The notes under the pieces were generated by a model. The model was not told the origin of the DNA, did no database searches, and worked only from the letters and a program-made list of their open reading frames with translations. Shown piece after piece: positions 35,978 to 48,089 of a stretch of DNA of 64,000 nt. Within the stretch, counting starts at the first letter, position 1. Every line of letters begins with the position of its first letter. Both the position numbers and the translations under genes were made by a program. This DNA comes from Castanea sativa (lineage: Eukaryota > Streptophyta > Magnoliopsida > Fagales > Fagaceae), in NCBI RefSeq assembly GCF_040712315.1, contig NC_134018.1:16636835-16700834 (forward strand), written 5' to 3'.

Positions 35978-36985
35978 GAGAAATATTATATGTACAATAT
36001 TTTCCACAACATTTTGATAATAAGGTTGCGTTTGTTTCAACAGTAAATGAAATCAAGAAAGTATTTTCCACCATGCTTGTTGTTTGGGATGCTCTGAATA
36101 TTCGGTCAAAGGGAAAATTAAATCAGTTGATTGTAAAATAAGAGAGCTTCAGGTGGAAAATAATTTACACATTCAATTTACCTTCAAATAGAATTTTCTA
36201 GACTGAAAACAGAAAATGAGAGAGAGAGAGAGCAACGGTAGTCACACCAGAAAAGAGAGAGAAAGAGCTAGAGGGAGATTGCCGAATCTAGTCAGATCAC
36301 GCCGGTGAAGCCTAGATCGTCGTCCTCAACCCAAAGCCCTGCAGTCGAGCTTGCGTCGGCGAGATCAAGCCGCGAGATCGAGCCGTGAGATCGCGCCATA
36401 GAACTCGCGCTGTGAGATCGTCTCGCTAAGATTGCGTTGTGAGATCGCATCGCCGAAGCCTGCCGCCGCTGGACCGGTCTCGTCGTCCATGACCCACAGA
36501 CCACCGATCTCTCTCTTTCTCGATCTACCTCTCCCTTTCCCTCGATTTGCGATGACTCTCTCTTCCTCATCCCTCTCTCAGTTTGACCGAATGATTTACT
36601 TGCCCAGAATGGTGTTGTTTTGATTATTGTTTGTTTAAAAGTTGATGGATTGCAATTTTCTATTATAAAATTTGTTTGAAAGCTGAGAAAATGTGAAAAA
36701 CTAGTAGAAAATTTGCATTTTCAGAATGTTACCAAACACTTGAAATAATTTTCTAATATAATTTTAAAAATGCAACCAAATACTAAAAAATATTTCCCTT
36801 TCCTGAAAATATTTTTACCTAAAATTATTTTACATTCGGAAAATATTTTACACTGAAACAAACGCACCCTAAATCTTAAGTAGCACGTTGTTACTAATAG
36901 ACAAAAAATTAATTTAAATGATGAGTTCAAATTAAAAACAAATACTTACCGCCTAAAAGTTTTTGTGAAAATATTATGAAGTTAA
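35978..36985. mobile_element. MITE of the AACATTTTGATAA type, split by a PIF/Harbinger-like insertion
   Basis: The left part (35978-36023) and right part (36870-36985) together read as one MITE with ends GAAATATTATATGTACAATA-like and TTTTGTGAAAATATTATGAA-like in inverted orientation. A relative lies uninterrupted at about 43943-44108 (ACATTTTTATAACAAATCC, then GTTGTTAC, then TTTGTTATAAAAATATT). The 846-bp PIF/Harbinger-like element at 36024-36869 sits exactly between the two halves. Confidence 0.6.
36024..36869. mobile_element. PIF/Harbinger-like non-autonomous element, copy A (846 bp)
   Basis: Ends GGTTGCGTTTGTTTC and GAAACAAACGCACCC are inverted repeats, flanked by TAA on both sides (36021-36023 and 36870-36872). 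The left third carries a short (GA)n; the middle (about 36290-36560) is GC-rich with many GAGATCG-type repeats; the right third is AT-rich with repeated AAATATTTT blocks. It shares this layout with copies B and C. No transposase is present. Confidence 0.85.
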
Positions 36986-37503
36986 CCTTTTTTCATAGAT
37001 TACATTATTAGATTAACGATAGCAAGACAAATGTTATAAATGACATCCATCCAATTGAGTTAATACTAGGTGTTTATGTCTTAAATCCTGCATACGTGTC
37101 TTTAGTAGCATTAACTATTAATGCATTATTATTACATGACAAATAAACCGAGCGAACGTGACAACCTTCAGCCAAAAAAAAAAATAGAGGAGCTAACGTA
37201 ATGTGACAACCTCAAATTATCATTCCACTATCGTCTTGTGCTTTGAAATTTGAATAGATTCATTTTCAACAATCTTTTTTTGACTTTTTATTTTTATTGC
37301 TGTTGTCGTTATTACTACTTATTATTATTATGGTTTTCTATTCTGTTTGTTCCCCCTTCCCCTCCGTAACTCTTTTTTTTTTTTTTTTAAATGAAAAATT
37401 TTCAAGTTTTTTGGTATTTGATAAAAGAAAAACAATAATAAAGTCAACAAAAATGAGGACCTTAACAGGCTTAACTTAATCAATGGAAAACTTTGCATTT
37501 TTA

Positions 37504-37693
37504 GGCTGCGTTTGTTTTGGTTTCAAACCACTTTCGGAAATGCTTTTCCGTAAAAGTGCATGTTTGGTTGTTACCGAACATTGGGTCAAACTGAAAATAT
37601 TTTCAGTGTTGACTGGAAAATAAGGGACCAAAGGTGTAAAATTGATTCCGTTCGTTTTTTTCACTTCAAACCATTTTCGGGTCACAGACGCGC

Positions 37694-37774
<81 letters not shown>

Positions 37775-38212
37775 CTGGCGAGATCGCACCCCAGCACCAG
37801 CGCCGCCTTTGCGATCTCGATCTCGCCGCTCTCTTCCTTCTTCTCTCTCGTATCGCGCCGCCTTCGCGATCTCGATCTTGCCTCTCTCTCTTCCTTCTTC
37901 GCGCCGGCGGTTTTTTTTTTTTTGGGTTTTATTTCTTTTGTGCTTCTCTGCTGAGAAATATGTTATATATTTGTTTGAAATGATGTTATATATTTGTTTG
38001 GAAGATGAGAAAATATGAGAAAATGTGAGCAACAATTAGAAAATGTATTTTCTATAATATTTTCAAGATTACAACCAAACACCTGAAAATATTTTCCAAA
38101 GTATTTTTTAAAATACCACCAAACACCTAAAAATATTTTCCTTTCCAGAAAAAATTTTCACCTGTAATTATTTTACACTCAGAAAATATTTTACACTCAA
38201 CCAAACGCAGCC
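37504..38212. mobile_element. PIF/Harbinger-like non-autonomous element, copy B (709 bp)
   Basis: Ends GGCTGCGTTTGTTTTGG and CAACCAAACGCAGCC are inverted repeats flanked by TTA (37501-37503 and 38213-38215). It contains a (GA)n tract of about 70 bases (37699-37769) and then a GC-rich core with GCGATCTCGATCTCGCC-like repeats. The right end has the same subterminal AAAATATTTTCC blocks as copies A and C. The ORFs across the (GA)n are low-complexity artefacts. Confidence 0.88.
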
Positions 38213-39521
38213 TTAGAGAAAAATATTTTCCACTTTGCTTGAGTAGAAAATGTTTTATGAAAGCTCAACAGTTTTTTTTTATAAAAAAAAAACTCACAAA
38301 ACCTACATCTCGACAGCCCCCTCCCCTCAACATGGTCTCCATTGTTGCCTAACTCGACTCCTTTCATTGCCTGTAATATCGTCTCCCCCAATATCCATTG
38401 TTGTCGTTGTCTTGTTCTTAAGCTTTGATCTCCTTTTCCTTCTTCACTAGCATTTTCAAGTTAGGGTGTTGAGTTTGTGGCAACTGAGTTTGGATCAGAG
38501 CTTCTCGAGGTCCATGTAGGTCTAGAGACTATAAGAGGTCCTCCTCGTCGAAGCTTGCCACAAAGAGCCCACTATCAAAGAACAAATTGAGGTCATTTGG
38601 AATTTGGAAATAGACCTCAAAGTAGGACTGTGTGTAGATCGGATTGAGTGGGTTGAGGGAGCAAATTTCAACCAATGGAAAAATTCCAAACCTTTGTTGA
38701 CCTACAAAACTCCAAAAATGGTGTGTCAATTGAAAATTTTGGTTGTTTTGGCTTGGTGGATTAGGCTAGTTTTAGTTATGTGTTGTATACTAAACTTTAA
38801 AAATTATTGTACCATTTACGGATAAATGTAAATTGTATTTCATCTAAATCCTATAAATCATTTGAAGGAAAACATAGGAAGTAACCTACTGTTTCATAAA
38901 TCAACACAGCCTTCTAATTTAGTAGTTGAACTCCTTCAACTTGCTTGGAAATCAATATCATATTCATGTAGATAGGCGTGAGGCAGATTTGGTCGGGCAG
39001 TTTGTACAAATTGAGCTAATTGATGCACAAGCAAACCTTCGAGTGGGCCCATTAGTGATGTCCGCCCTGCAATGTGTTTGTGTTTGTGTTTATGTTTAGG
39101 AATGATAAGCCCATTTTCTTAAGCATAATCAAATTGGGATTGAGAGCTCAGGTTTTGAGTTGGATTCATTGGCTTCTCTCGAGCTCTCTTTGTTTTGGGA
39201 TTTGTTCGGCTTTGTTCGTAGTGTTGATTATTCTTCTTCTGCCTATAATCACATTTTAGCCTTCATCATGACAACAATTTTATTAGAAAAGAGTGAATGG
39301 TTGATTTTTGAATTTTCTTTAAGCTTGTGAACTATTTTAAGTTGATTTGTACTTTTTCTCCACTATATTCATGTTATGAATTAAAGTTTTGATTCATATA
39401 ACTATTTGGAATGATATGAAATATTTATGAATAAATTACTGATTATCCAAAAAGTTTAAATAGTTAGAAATAGTGAATTTAATTATTTAATCTAATATTC
39501 TCCTTATATGTGTGGTACTAA
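38213..39521. other. Spacer, no gene recognised
   Basis: Short ORFs here (for example 38604-38825 and 39074-39259) match nothing I recognise. A TATTTTCCACTTTGCTTGAG stretch at about 38223 resembles the left part of the adjacent PIF-like family and may be a fragment. Confidence 0.45.
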
Positions 39522-39778
39522 GAGGGCGTTTGGATTCCACTGAAGCTGCGTCTGCGTTTTCAGTTTTTTTTTTTTTTTCTTTTCTCCAGCCGCAGTTGTT
39601 GACCCAATCTTCTGTGAACAGTGCATTTGTGCACTGTTCACGGACCCACAAATTTCACTTTTCAGCAACATTTTCATTAAAAATGGGTCCCACGGTATTA
39701 TTCACACATTTTAAAATTATTTTGCTACAGTGTTTTCAGTTTTCAGTTTTCAGCAATAAGTTCTATCCAAACGGACCC
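39522..39778. mobile_element. MITE (257 bp), PIF/Harbinger-type, same family as the copy in the Copia gag
   Basis: Ends GAGGGCGTTTGGATTC and ATCCAAACGGACCC are inverted repeats flanked by TAA (39519-39521 and 39779-39781). The interior has GCGTCTGCGTTTTCAG, a T run, GTGCACTGTTCACGG and GGTCCCACGGTATTATTCAC. The copy at 59084-59357 has the same order and close identity. Confidence 0.85.
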
Positions 39779-39781
39779 TAA

Positions 39782-41262
39782 ATTGCCTTTATTAAGTAGG
39801 GCTCAATATGTGAGAGTGTTTTCAATGGGAGGTGAGATGGAAACATTGTTTGAATGTAGTTACAAGATGAATGATATTTTGATTATTATTAATTACTATT
39901 AAGGATAAAATTTAGTTACAAAATTGGTTGTAGTTACAAAATTGGTTATAGCCTAAGGCTATAACCTTATTCCATATCTTTTTATTGAAAGTGAATTTTG
40001 ACAAATCCACAATTGGATCACATCTTCTTCTTATATTTTCCGTACTTTCAAAATTCCTAGAAAATTAAAAATTAATAACTATGTCATCAATAAATTGTTT
40101 AAATTGGAAGTCTTTGTAATTTAAAATCATGCATAAAATATGAGCTTATAGATCATTTAGTAAATAATATTCATTTGACACAAAATTTGACATGTGTAAT
40201 AAGAGCATAAAGAACATTCAATTCAACGATTAGATTTTCAAAATATATAATTATGTTTATTTTATTGAGTAAGGTTATAGTCTTAAAGCTACAATCAATG
40301 TTGTAGCTAAACTGTCCTTACTATTAATTTATTAAAGGGTATGTCACCAAACTCATAAGTTACTTGCTATAAAAACATGCTTTGCATAATGCCATGAGTA
40401 ATACTAGTACTATATAAAAATTCACAATTTTAGTCACAGTTATCTTACGTGACAAATTATGATTGACTGTATGTTACTTTCAAATGGACACATCACTCAT
40501 AATCTGTCACATAAAACGTATATAGATGTGACAAAAATTGTATTTTTATTTTTATGTAATCCTAGAATTTTTTATAACATTATGTATCAATCAAATGATA
40601 ATTACTACTCCTCCACCACCAAGTCGATTTGACTTGATCACTAAACCGCTCTTGACCTTACACAAGTCCTCCACTCCTCCATTCGATGTAAACAGCATAT
40701 TAGACTGCTCATTTCATAGTTTGTTTTTGAAAGCATTTGGTATCAAGTCAGCGTCATCATATTTAAATTTCTGTGCGAGTTTGAAAAGTTTAGTCTAGGT
40801 GTATTCTACAATCTAAGTCCAAGCTTTGTCTTTTAGTTTGTTAAGGTCCGATTTAGTTGGGAGGATAAAAAAATGAGAGGATAAAAAATGCAGAGAGGAT
40901 AGAAAAGTGAGTGGATAGAAAATATTTTAGTTTTTCTCATTTGTATTTAGTTGGGAGGGTGGAAAAGTGGATGAATGGAAATTTTTTTTGTTTTATTGAA
41001 AATAAAGTTTGTATAAATTGACCATCATGTTCGTACTAAATAAAATAAAAGGTAACGCATTATACTTTAAAAAAAAATTATTTATAGATAGACACTACTT
41101 AAAGTCTTAAAAAAAAAAGCAAACAAATTGTTTTTTTTTAAAAACCAACCGAAATTAGTGAGAAAATAAACATATGAGCACAAAAAAAGAAAGAAAAGAA
41201 AGCTACACATCCAGAAAAAGTCAAAGAAAATAAAAAGAAGAAAAGAAAAGAAAAGAAGCTAC
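39782..41262. other. Spacer with MITE remnants
   Basis: No gene was recognised. A GGGAGGATAAAA-type repeat occurs at about 40857-40915 and GGGAGGGTGGAAAAGTGG at about 40952-40970, perhaps the end of another decayed MITE. The ORF at 40538-40798 does not resemble a known protein. Confidence 0.45.
40417..40548. mobile_element. Foldback MITE, CACAATTTTTGTCACA family, copy 1
   Basis: The left arm (TTCACAATTTTAGTCACAGT, then GTGACAAATTATGATTG) pairs with the right arm read in reverse complement (TACAATTTTTGTCACATC, then GTGACAGATTATGAGTG). A second copy lies at 42966-43108. No clear duplication was identified, so the borders are approximate. Confidence 0.55.
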
Positions 41263-41265
41263 TTA

Positions 41266-41462
41266 GGCTGTGTTTGGTTGGACAGTAAATAAGTTTCAGA
41301 AAATGTTTTACGCGTTTGCGTGTGTTTGGCAACAACTGAAAACTTGGTCAAACTGAAAATCACTTGCATTGACCGTAAAATACCCCCTTCCCACCCGTAA
41401 AACAATTTCCATTTCTATTTTACCTTCAAATAGAAATTTTCCAGAAAACAGAGAGACAAAGC

Positions 41463-41511
<49 letters not shown>

Positions 41512-42107
41512 ACGAAGAGAGAGTGAGATCACGCCCCAACCCGCGCTGGCGAGATCGTGCATTCGCCATCGCCATCGTCGATCTGATTTGCGCCGCTCAA
41601 CGCTCAAACCCATCTCTGATGAACCCGGTCTGATTGTGCTCGCCTTCGCCTCCGCTGCGTGATCTCGCCTCAACGTCGAACCCAGTCGCCTCTCTCTTTC
41701 TCTCTCTGTCTTCGTTCTTCTCTGACCATATTTGATGATTTTTTTTTTTGGGTTTTGTTGTTCTGTATTGAGAAATCTCTCTTCATTCTTCTCTGATCAG
41801 ATTTGGGTATTGTTGTTCTGTATTGAGAAAATTTGATGAGTTTTTTTTTTTTTTTTGGGTTTTGTTGTTCTGTATTGAGAAATGATATTTGTTTGGAAGT
41901 TGAGAAAATGTGAGAAAATGTGAGCAATAAGTAGAAAATGTATTTTCTATAATATTTTCAAGATCACAACCAAACACCTAAAAATATTTTCCAAAGTATT
42001 TTTTAAAATGCTATCAAACACCTAAAAATATTTTCTTTTCTCGAAAATATTTTCAGCTGAAATTATTTTATACTCGAAAAATATTTTACACCCAACCAAA
42101 CGCAGCC
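41266..42107. mobile_element. PIF/Harbinger-like non-autonomous element, copy C (842 bp)
   Basis: Ends GGCTGTGTTTGGTTGG and CCAACCAAACGCAGCC are inverted repeats flanked by TTA (41263-41265 and 42108-42110). It contains a (GA)n tract at 41467-41510 and a GC-rich core at about 41515-41700 (GCGAGATCGTGC, then CGCCATCGCCATCG). The segment TTTTTTGGGTTTTGTTGTTC with TGTATTGAGAAA is repeated three times at about 41738-41885. The right 200 bp closely match copy B. Confidence 0.88.
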
Positions 42108-42965
42108 TTACAGACAAAAGAAAAGAAGAAGGAAAAAAAAAAAAATGAAAACTATCGCGTCAGTAACAAAGAAAAAAAATCAAGGAAAAAAAAAGGGGTC
42201 GACATGCTCGTTGAACAAAAGGGCAGTAGTGGTTATTTACACAAATCATTAATTAATTTGCTTCTATGCCAGCAATCGTCGGCAGTCATCTATTTGGTGT
42301 GGTGTGCATGTATACAGCACTTTGTGAATATTATATATATCTTCTAGACTTCAACATCAACTGCATTTTTTATAGGTGTTTGATACACTCACAAATATTT
42401 CACATTGTTACCTGCACCATAGACTACAAATATTTTAATTTTTAATCATGATCTTTTTTTCCAATTTTTTCTTGACTTTTTTCAACTTGTTAATGCGATA
42501 AAATTATGATTAAAGTAATATCACTTTTATATACGTTCGTAATTAACACTACTTTGTTTCTCAAAAAAAAAAAAATTGACACTATTTTTTATGTAAAAAT
42601 ACCACAACAAGCTACTTAAGTAGTAGTGAAAAATTAAAATATAGATATATATTGAATAAAAAATACTTATGAACAGCATTCTTTGGATGAAAGAGAAGGT
42701 AAAAAGAATACTAAATGAGGCCAGGTGGCCAACTACAACGAAAATTTCACTCGCACAACACTTTTCAAATAAATAAATGATGACGGAGTTTGAATTATTA
42801 GTATGTTTTTAGGTAAGGATAATTCGGTAATTTGAACAACTTCAATCACAAATCAAGAATTTTTATAAATTAATTGAAGGGAAATTATCATAACGGTAAT
42901 GTGGCCCCCGTTTATTAAGGTGGAAAATGCGGAGGCAGATGAATAAATATTGAGCAATGCAAGAA

Positions 42966-43108
42966 CACAAAAAATTCTACAATTTTTGTCATAGTTTGTC
43001 ACCTGAAAGTTATGATTGGTGAAAGTATGGATTCACTATTTGATTTCCACTATTCGTAACTTGTCACATGACAAGTTGTACCAATAGTTGTAAGATTTTT
43101 TGTATCCT
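42966..43108. mobile_element. Foldback MITE, CACAATTTTTGTCACA family, copy 2
   Basis: The left arm (AAATTCTACAATTTTTGTCA, then GTTATGATTGG) and the right arm in reverse complement (AAATCTTACAACTATTGGTA, then GTTACGAATAG) form an imperfect hairpin. The layout matches copy 1 at 40417-40548. Confidence 0.5.
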
Positions 43109-46100
43109 TAACAAATTGTAACAATTTAGAAGCAGCAAGTAAAGCCACTTTTTTCTCTGGTTGGTCTGAATGAGCAAAACCCACCTAATCCCCGGGGGCA
43201 TTGGAACTTAATGCTTGGTCTTTTTCTCTGTTTTTTTTCCCAATTTCATTGCTAAAACATCTTTTGGTTGCTGTGATATTGTGACCCCATTATATTTTTT
43301 GTTCAGCAAAAAGAAGATATTGTGACCCCGCATGGTTTGGTTGCATACTTGCATAACAAATGCTTAGTATGATTGCGTGGTTAGAATAATATTCTGGATA
43401 ACAATGACTAGTGCTTTGATCCTAGATGGTCTCTGATAAGGATTAGGATTTAGAATGCGCGAGAACCTTCTCTCTTTTCCCTTTTCATCATCATTTAATA
43501 AAAGTTGTAGCAATAATTCTATATACAACAAAGACTACATTTTTATTGTAAAGTCATAAGGTCAATTGGTCTTTAACCCAAAAAAAAGAAAAAAAAAAAA
43601 AGAAGACAAGAATTACACAAAGATTGCTTTTATTAATTTATTTTGTTTAGAAAGTATATCGTATAAAGTTACAGTTGTAATTGTACTAGTGTAACTAAGA
43701 AATGGAGATTTTTAAAAGTTAATTAAATATATAATAAAATAGATAAAAATACATTAAAATTTAAATTGAATAGACAAAGTCATTATCATATATTAGATTC
43801 CGCCTCACCCTCATTCCATAAATTGAATGAAGCAATACCTTTTCAGAATAAAATTAAATGGTGTGAAGGATATCAAGAACCAGTCTCATTGAAGGACCAA
43901 GTTTGTTATAATATAATTTTAATTACGGTTGATTATATTTGAGACATATTATGTTTACTACATTTTTATAACAAATCCTATATAGCAGGTTGTTACTTAC
44001 CGTTACTAATAGACAAAAAAATAATTTTAGTGGTAAATTTAAATTAAAAACCTGTAACAACCCCCAATTAGAGTTTGTTATAAAAATATTATTTAAATGT
44101 TGTGAAAGTAGCAGACTTTTCATTGTATTTAATCTTAATTGAAGTGAAAACAAATTAATCATAATACTGCTTGTAATGCAAGTATTAGATTTTGGTTTGG
44201 TATAATATGATTTAACCTACTACAAATGTAATATAGAGGTTAAGAGTAAAGATTTTATCAATAGCTTCCTGTGATCGATGTAAATCTGAGGCTTAGCTAA
44301 GCAACATTGTTTTTTATTTTTTGGAATTCTCTATAATATTATTAATATTATTATTTTTATATACACTCCCGTACACTTTATCTTGAAATCAAAGTTACGC
44401 ATTGTCTTTTTCTAACATGTTATCATAGATACGCTTTATCTTTTCGAATGGTATAAATAACTTTATAGGATGGAAATTCATCTTCACCTTTCTATGAATT
44501 GCACACTGTGCTAACCAGTCTTCTTAAGTTAGGCATGGCTATCTAGAATTTTAGATAATGCATGACTTTGCTTAGGCCACCAATTAAATGAAAATGTTGA
44601 CGTAATTTATACCATTCAAAGCTGTTCTGTTGGGTTTAGACATAATTTTACTGTTACCAAAAAAAAAAAAAAAGTAGAACCCTTTAATTATAGGGTATCA
44701 AATAGTTCAAATCTGCACTCCATACTCCATAGTCCATATAGTAACAAAATTACAAAAAACTAGGAATGAACAATACTTTAGCACGCTGAATCTTTTATTT
44801 ATTTATTTTTTACTGTATATAGCACACTGATCTTTCGTATATGTAATTGAAGAATCATGTATGACCTTTACATAAACAATATTCCTCCTAGCAGCGCTCA
44901 TTGGTAATTTGCCTTTTCTGCAAAGTTTCTGCTCTGCCTACTAGAAAATTAATAATTAGTGGGTATGAAATCTAAGAAAAATAATAAAAATGATGACTTT
45001 TTTTATTAAAAAAAAAACTTTTTACTTAATCGATGAACTGTGTTGGTTCCAAAAACTAGATATTCTCGCCAAGTCTTGGGCATCACCTCATGAATCAATC
45101 TGGCAGGTGATAAATATAATAGTGCCATGCACGATAGAACCTCTGGATTAGCAACATTTTAGAGAAAAGTGACCAATTCATGAACATGTATTCCAAATGG
45201 ACCCCATGGCAAATGGCAATGCACCAGAAGCTTTGTCTGGAATATCACAACCAGTTTACCAATATTCTCGGCAGTTACACAAAGCCTTAGAAAATATTAC
45301 ACCAAAAGTAATCATGCCCCTTCCAAAAGGGGTCCAATAATTACTTCATGTGAGAGTTTTTTTTTTTTATTATTATTTAATTTCCCACCAATTGTTTGAC
45401 TAAACGCCCTTTCATGCAGTACCAATCACCCTAAATTCACATCAATTCAATTTGGTAAACAATCTGTGGTATTTAGGATTGAGAATTCTATCATGCTTGT
45501 AAAAGTTGCTACTTGCTAGTTGAGGTTTTTGATTGAACTAGAAATCCTACCTAGCCCCAAAAAGCAAATGAAGAATAGGGACTATTTTCACACCAGGGCA
45601 TGTGTAAATGCAATTAGATAATTTAGATTAACACTTCTTTTCCTTTGTCATGTGCCAAGATACCTTACAATCATTGAACATCATTGTAGGGAGGATGAAG
45701 TTGCTGACAATGTACTGGCTTTTCTAAGTATAATGGAATGATAGTGTCAGTTGGTCTTAAAAGTGATGAGTCTCTAAAGTTAGTCTTCTCAGTTTTCTTA
45801 TCCTGCTTGAGTAAAAATCAAGTCAAGGATATGGCAGAAACAAGAAAAAGAAAGAAAGAAATATTAATAATAAGATAGTAATTCAGTATTTATTTATTTT
45901 TTTCTAAATAAAAAAGGGTCTTTAGTGTGGACTTATTGACTCCACACTACGTGATGATAATAGATAATACTACGTGTATCACGTGGGTCTTGTTGGGACT
46001 ATCACTTGAACTGCTCGTCAAGTGAAGCAATTCTAAGACTTTTTCCATCAAGCCACATCCCGGTGTGGTCAGTATTTATTTCTATTATTTCTACTAATTG

Positions 46101-47880
46101 GAATATATTTGATGTGTGACATAACACAAAGGTGCACTGTATACAAGGACAAGCAGGGCCCTCCAAAGAAAAGAGGGTATGTACAAGAACAAAGTTCAAT
46201 CCCCATTTCCAAAGAAACCCAAAATGTAGTTTCTTTATGCAAATGGACCAATGGTCCACATATTATATTGCGCTCCCCTTTAAAACAAGCCTGCTTTATC
46301 AATCAGCAAAGTCACAACTCTCACAACTGTTAAGACCAATGCTATGGTTGCTTGATAATGCTTCACACTCGGTCATGGAGCCCACTGTGAACCCACTTTA
46401 GATTACTGTAACCAACATTCTTCTTTGTGTAATAATCTCAATTAACTCTGTAGTCAACACATAATTGATCATAAATCATTTGAATTGAAAAGACTGAGCC
46501 CAATTGAGATTAAAACTTTGCCAAAAATGTTTGACACCTAACAGACTATTGGGGCCACGAAAAATACCTAGCCGGTTATTGCCAACAAGAAAAACCTCAA
46601 TCAGCGTTGGAAGTAGCCACTGTTTTTGCATAGCAATAATTTCTATGATGATGGGACACACGATCTGGCCTGGCCATTAATAATGTTAATTGCTAAAAGC
46701 CTAAATCACATGCCGTAAGGCATGCAAAATTAATTATCTTGAAACCATAAATGTATCAGTGGATATATATATCATTTATGACACCCAACAAGATTGTGTG
46801 AGGGCTATGTTTCTATGAGTGCCTATAAATAGCAAATGGCCCAGTTTTAATACCACTGGGATTGGATCACAATTGGCAGTTGGAACCATGCCAAGGACGT
46901 GTTAGGTTAATGTTGACTTGTACATGTCACAGCTCACTAGCAAGGCTGTGTTTATTTCACACAAATTGTTTTATACAGTTTTACATATAATCTAAAAAAT
47001 TATTAAATCCATGGCTACTTTCAAGCTGGAAATCATGTATTTAAATCAAAATTTTAGTTATTTTTTGAATTGTGTAAAACTATGTAAAACAGTCTGTGTG
47101 CAACAAGTATTGCTCCATTAGTAATTATCAACTGATGAACTGAAAGTTCAAAACCCCCATGAATAGTGGTTGGATTTTCAAATCCATCTATTTCTATTAT
47201 ATCGGATGTGCAAATAAAAACAAATAATTAAAAAAAAAAACAATTGAATCGATGTTTTCTTTTCTTCCCTTCATTTTTTTTAGTGTGGAAATTGACCAAA
47301 TTGAACCACCTACCTTAAAATTTACAATTTGTCATGGTGATTTGAACTTAGAGGGTAGATCTTAAATTTAAATAATAAATATATATATATATATATTAAT
47401 ATATGTGTGTGTATTTTTTTTCAATGATAATTCCATTGTACCTACTTAATCTTAGTTGTTAATATAAGAAAATACTGTCTTATTTAATATTTATTTTACT
47501 GTAACAAATGAAAGATTAAAATTGAGTAGGTATGGTACATTAAAAAAAGTGTGTTAGTAGAAATGTTGAATGACCATTTTTTCAACACCTTTTCATCAAA
47601 TGTTTTTTTTCATATATTTACTATATTAAAAAAAATCAACAGTACAATTGATGACCTTAGTACCTTACACAGCTAATTGGTTGTACCAAAAACCGACCCT
47701 CCAATTTTTGTTAGGTATATTTTTGATAATTGTCAGCCAAAATATAATTGTATTTTGTCTTTCTCTTTCCTTTTTTTTTTTTTTGGGGTTGTTGGCAAAC
47801 AAAACATATTACGAATACGATCCCCAACATTTTTGTCCTCTGCTTTTCTCTCTTTTTTTTCCTGGGTTTTCAAAATCGTA
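43109..47880. other. AT-rich intergenic spacer
   Basis: No gene was recognised. It contains a MITE at about 43943-44108 related to the split one at 35978-36985, an imperfect inverted-repeat stretch at about 46945-47105 (GTTTTATACAGTTTTACATA near the left, TGTAAAACTATGTAAAACAG near the right), and (TA)n/(GT)n at 47379-47414. The overlapping ORFs at 46002-46400 are on both strands and show no recognisable domain. Confidence 0.5.
43943..44108. mobile_element. MITE, uninterrupted relative of the split MITE at 35978-36985
   Basis: It reads ACATTTTTATAACAAATCC, GTTGTTAC, GACAAAAAAATAATTTTAG, AAATTAAAAACCTGTAACAA, then TTTGTTATAAAAATATT, so the two ends are inverted copies. Boundaries are approximate. 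Confidence 0.5.
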
Positions 47881-48089
47881 AGCCCAGCCCAAAATTTAAA
47901 TTAAAATACATATATGTCTGGACTTATATGAAATATACAACAGGCCGGGCTTTAAATTTAAAACCCATCAAGTACTAAGGTGGGCTCAGTCTATGAGGCC
48001 CATTTCGGACTTTTCATTAAGCTAGGGTTTTTACCTTAACTTCATAACCAACAAAAAAAAATAAAAAAACCTCGACAGTTCTCTGAACA
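47881..48089 (+). promoter_or_regulatory. Promoter and leader of the small basic-protein gene (site II and telo-box motifs)
   Basis: TGGGCT is at 47981-47986, GGCCCA (the reverse of TGGGCC) at 47997-48002, and two AGCCCA sites near 47881-47889. These fit the site II class (TGGGCY). AGGGTTTTT at 48024-48032 matches the telo box. This pair of motifs is well known in plant promoters of ribosomal-protein, ribosome-biogenesis and proliferation genes. No TATA box is evident, which is common in such promoters. Confidence 0.6.

Noticed and set aside
37560..38035. Overlapping ORFs on both strands across the (GA)n tract, rich in RERERE or SLSLSL
   Set aside because: They are translations of a microsatellite within PIF-like copy B; no start context, no domain, and open on both strands for trivial reasons.
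46002..46400. Cluster of ORFs of 74-89 codons on both strands
   Set aside because: No recognisable domain, no splice or promoter context, and mutual overlap; treated as chance ORFs.
46945..47105. Possible MITE with GTTTTATACAGTTTTACATA arms
   Set aside because: The inverted repeats are imperfect and no duplication was seen; mentioned only within the spacer entry.
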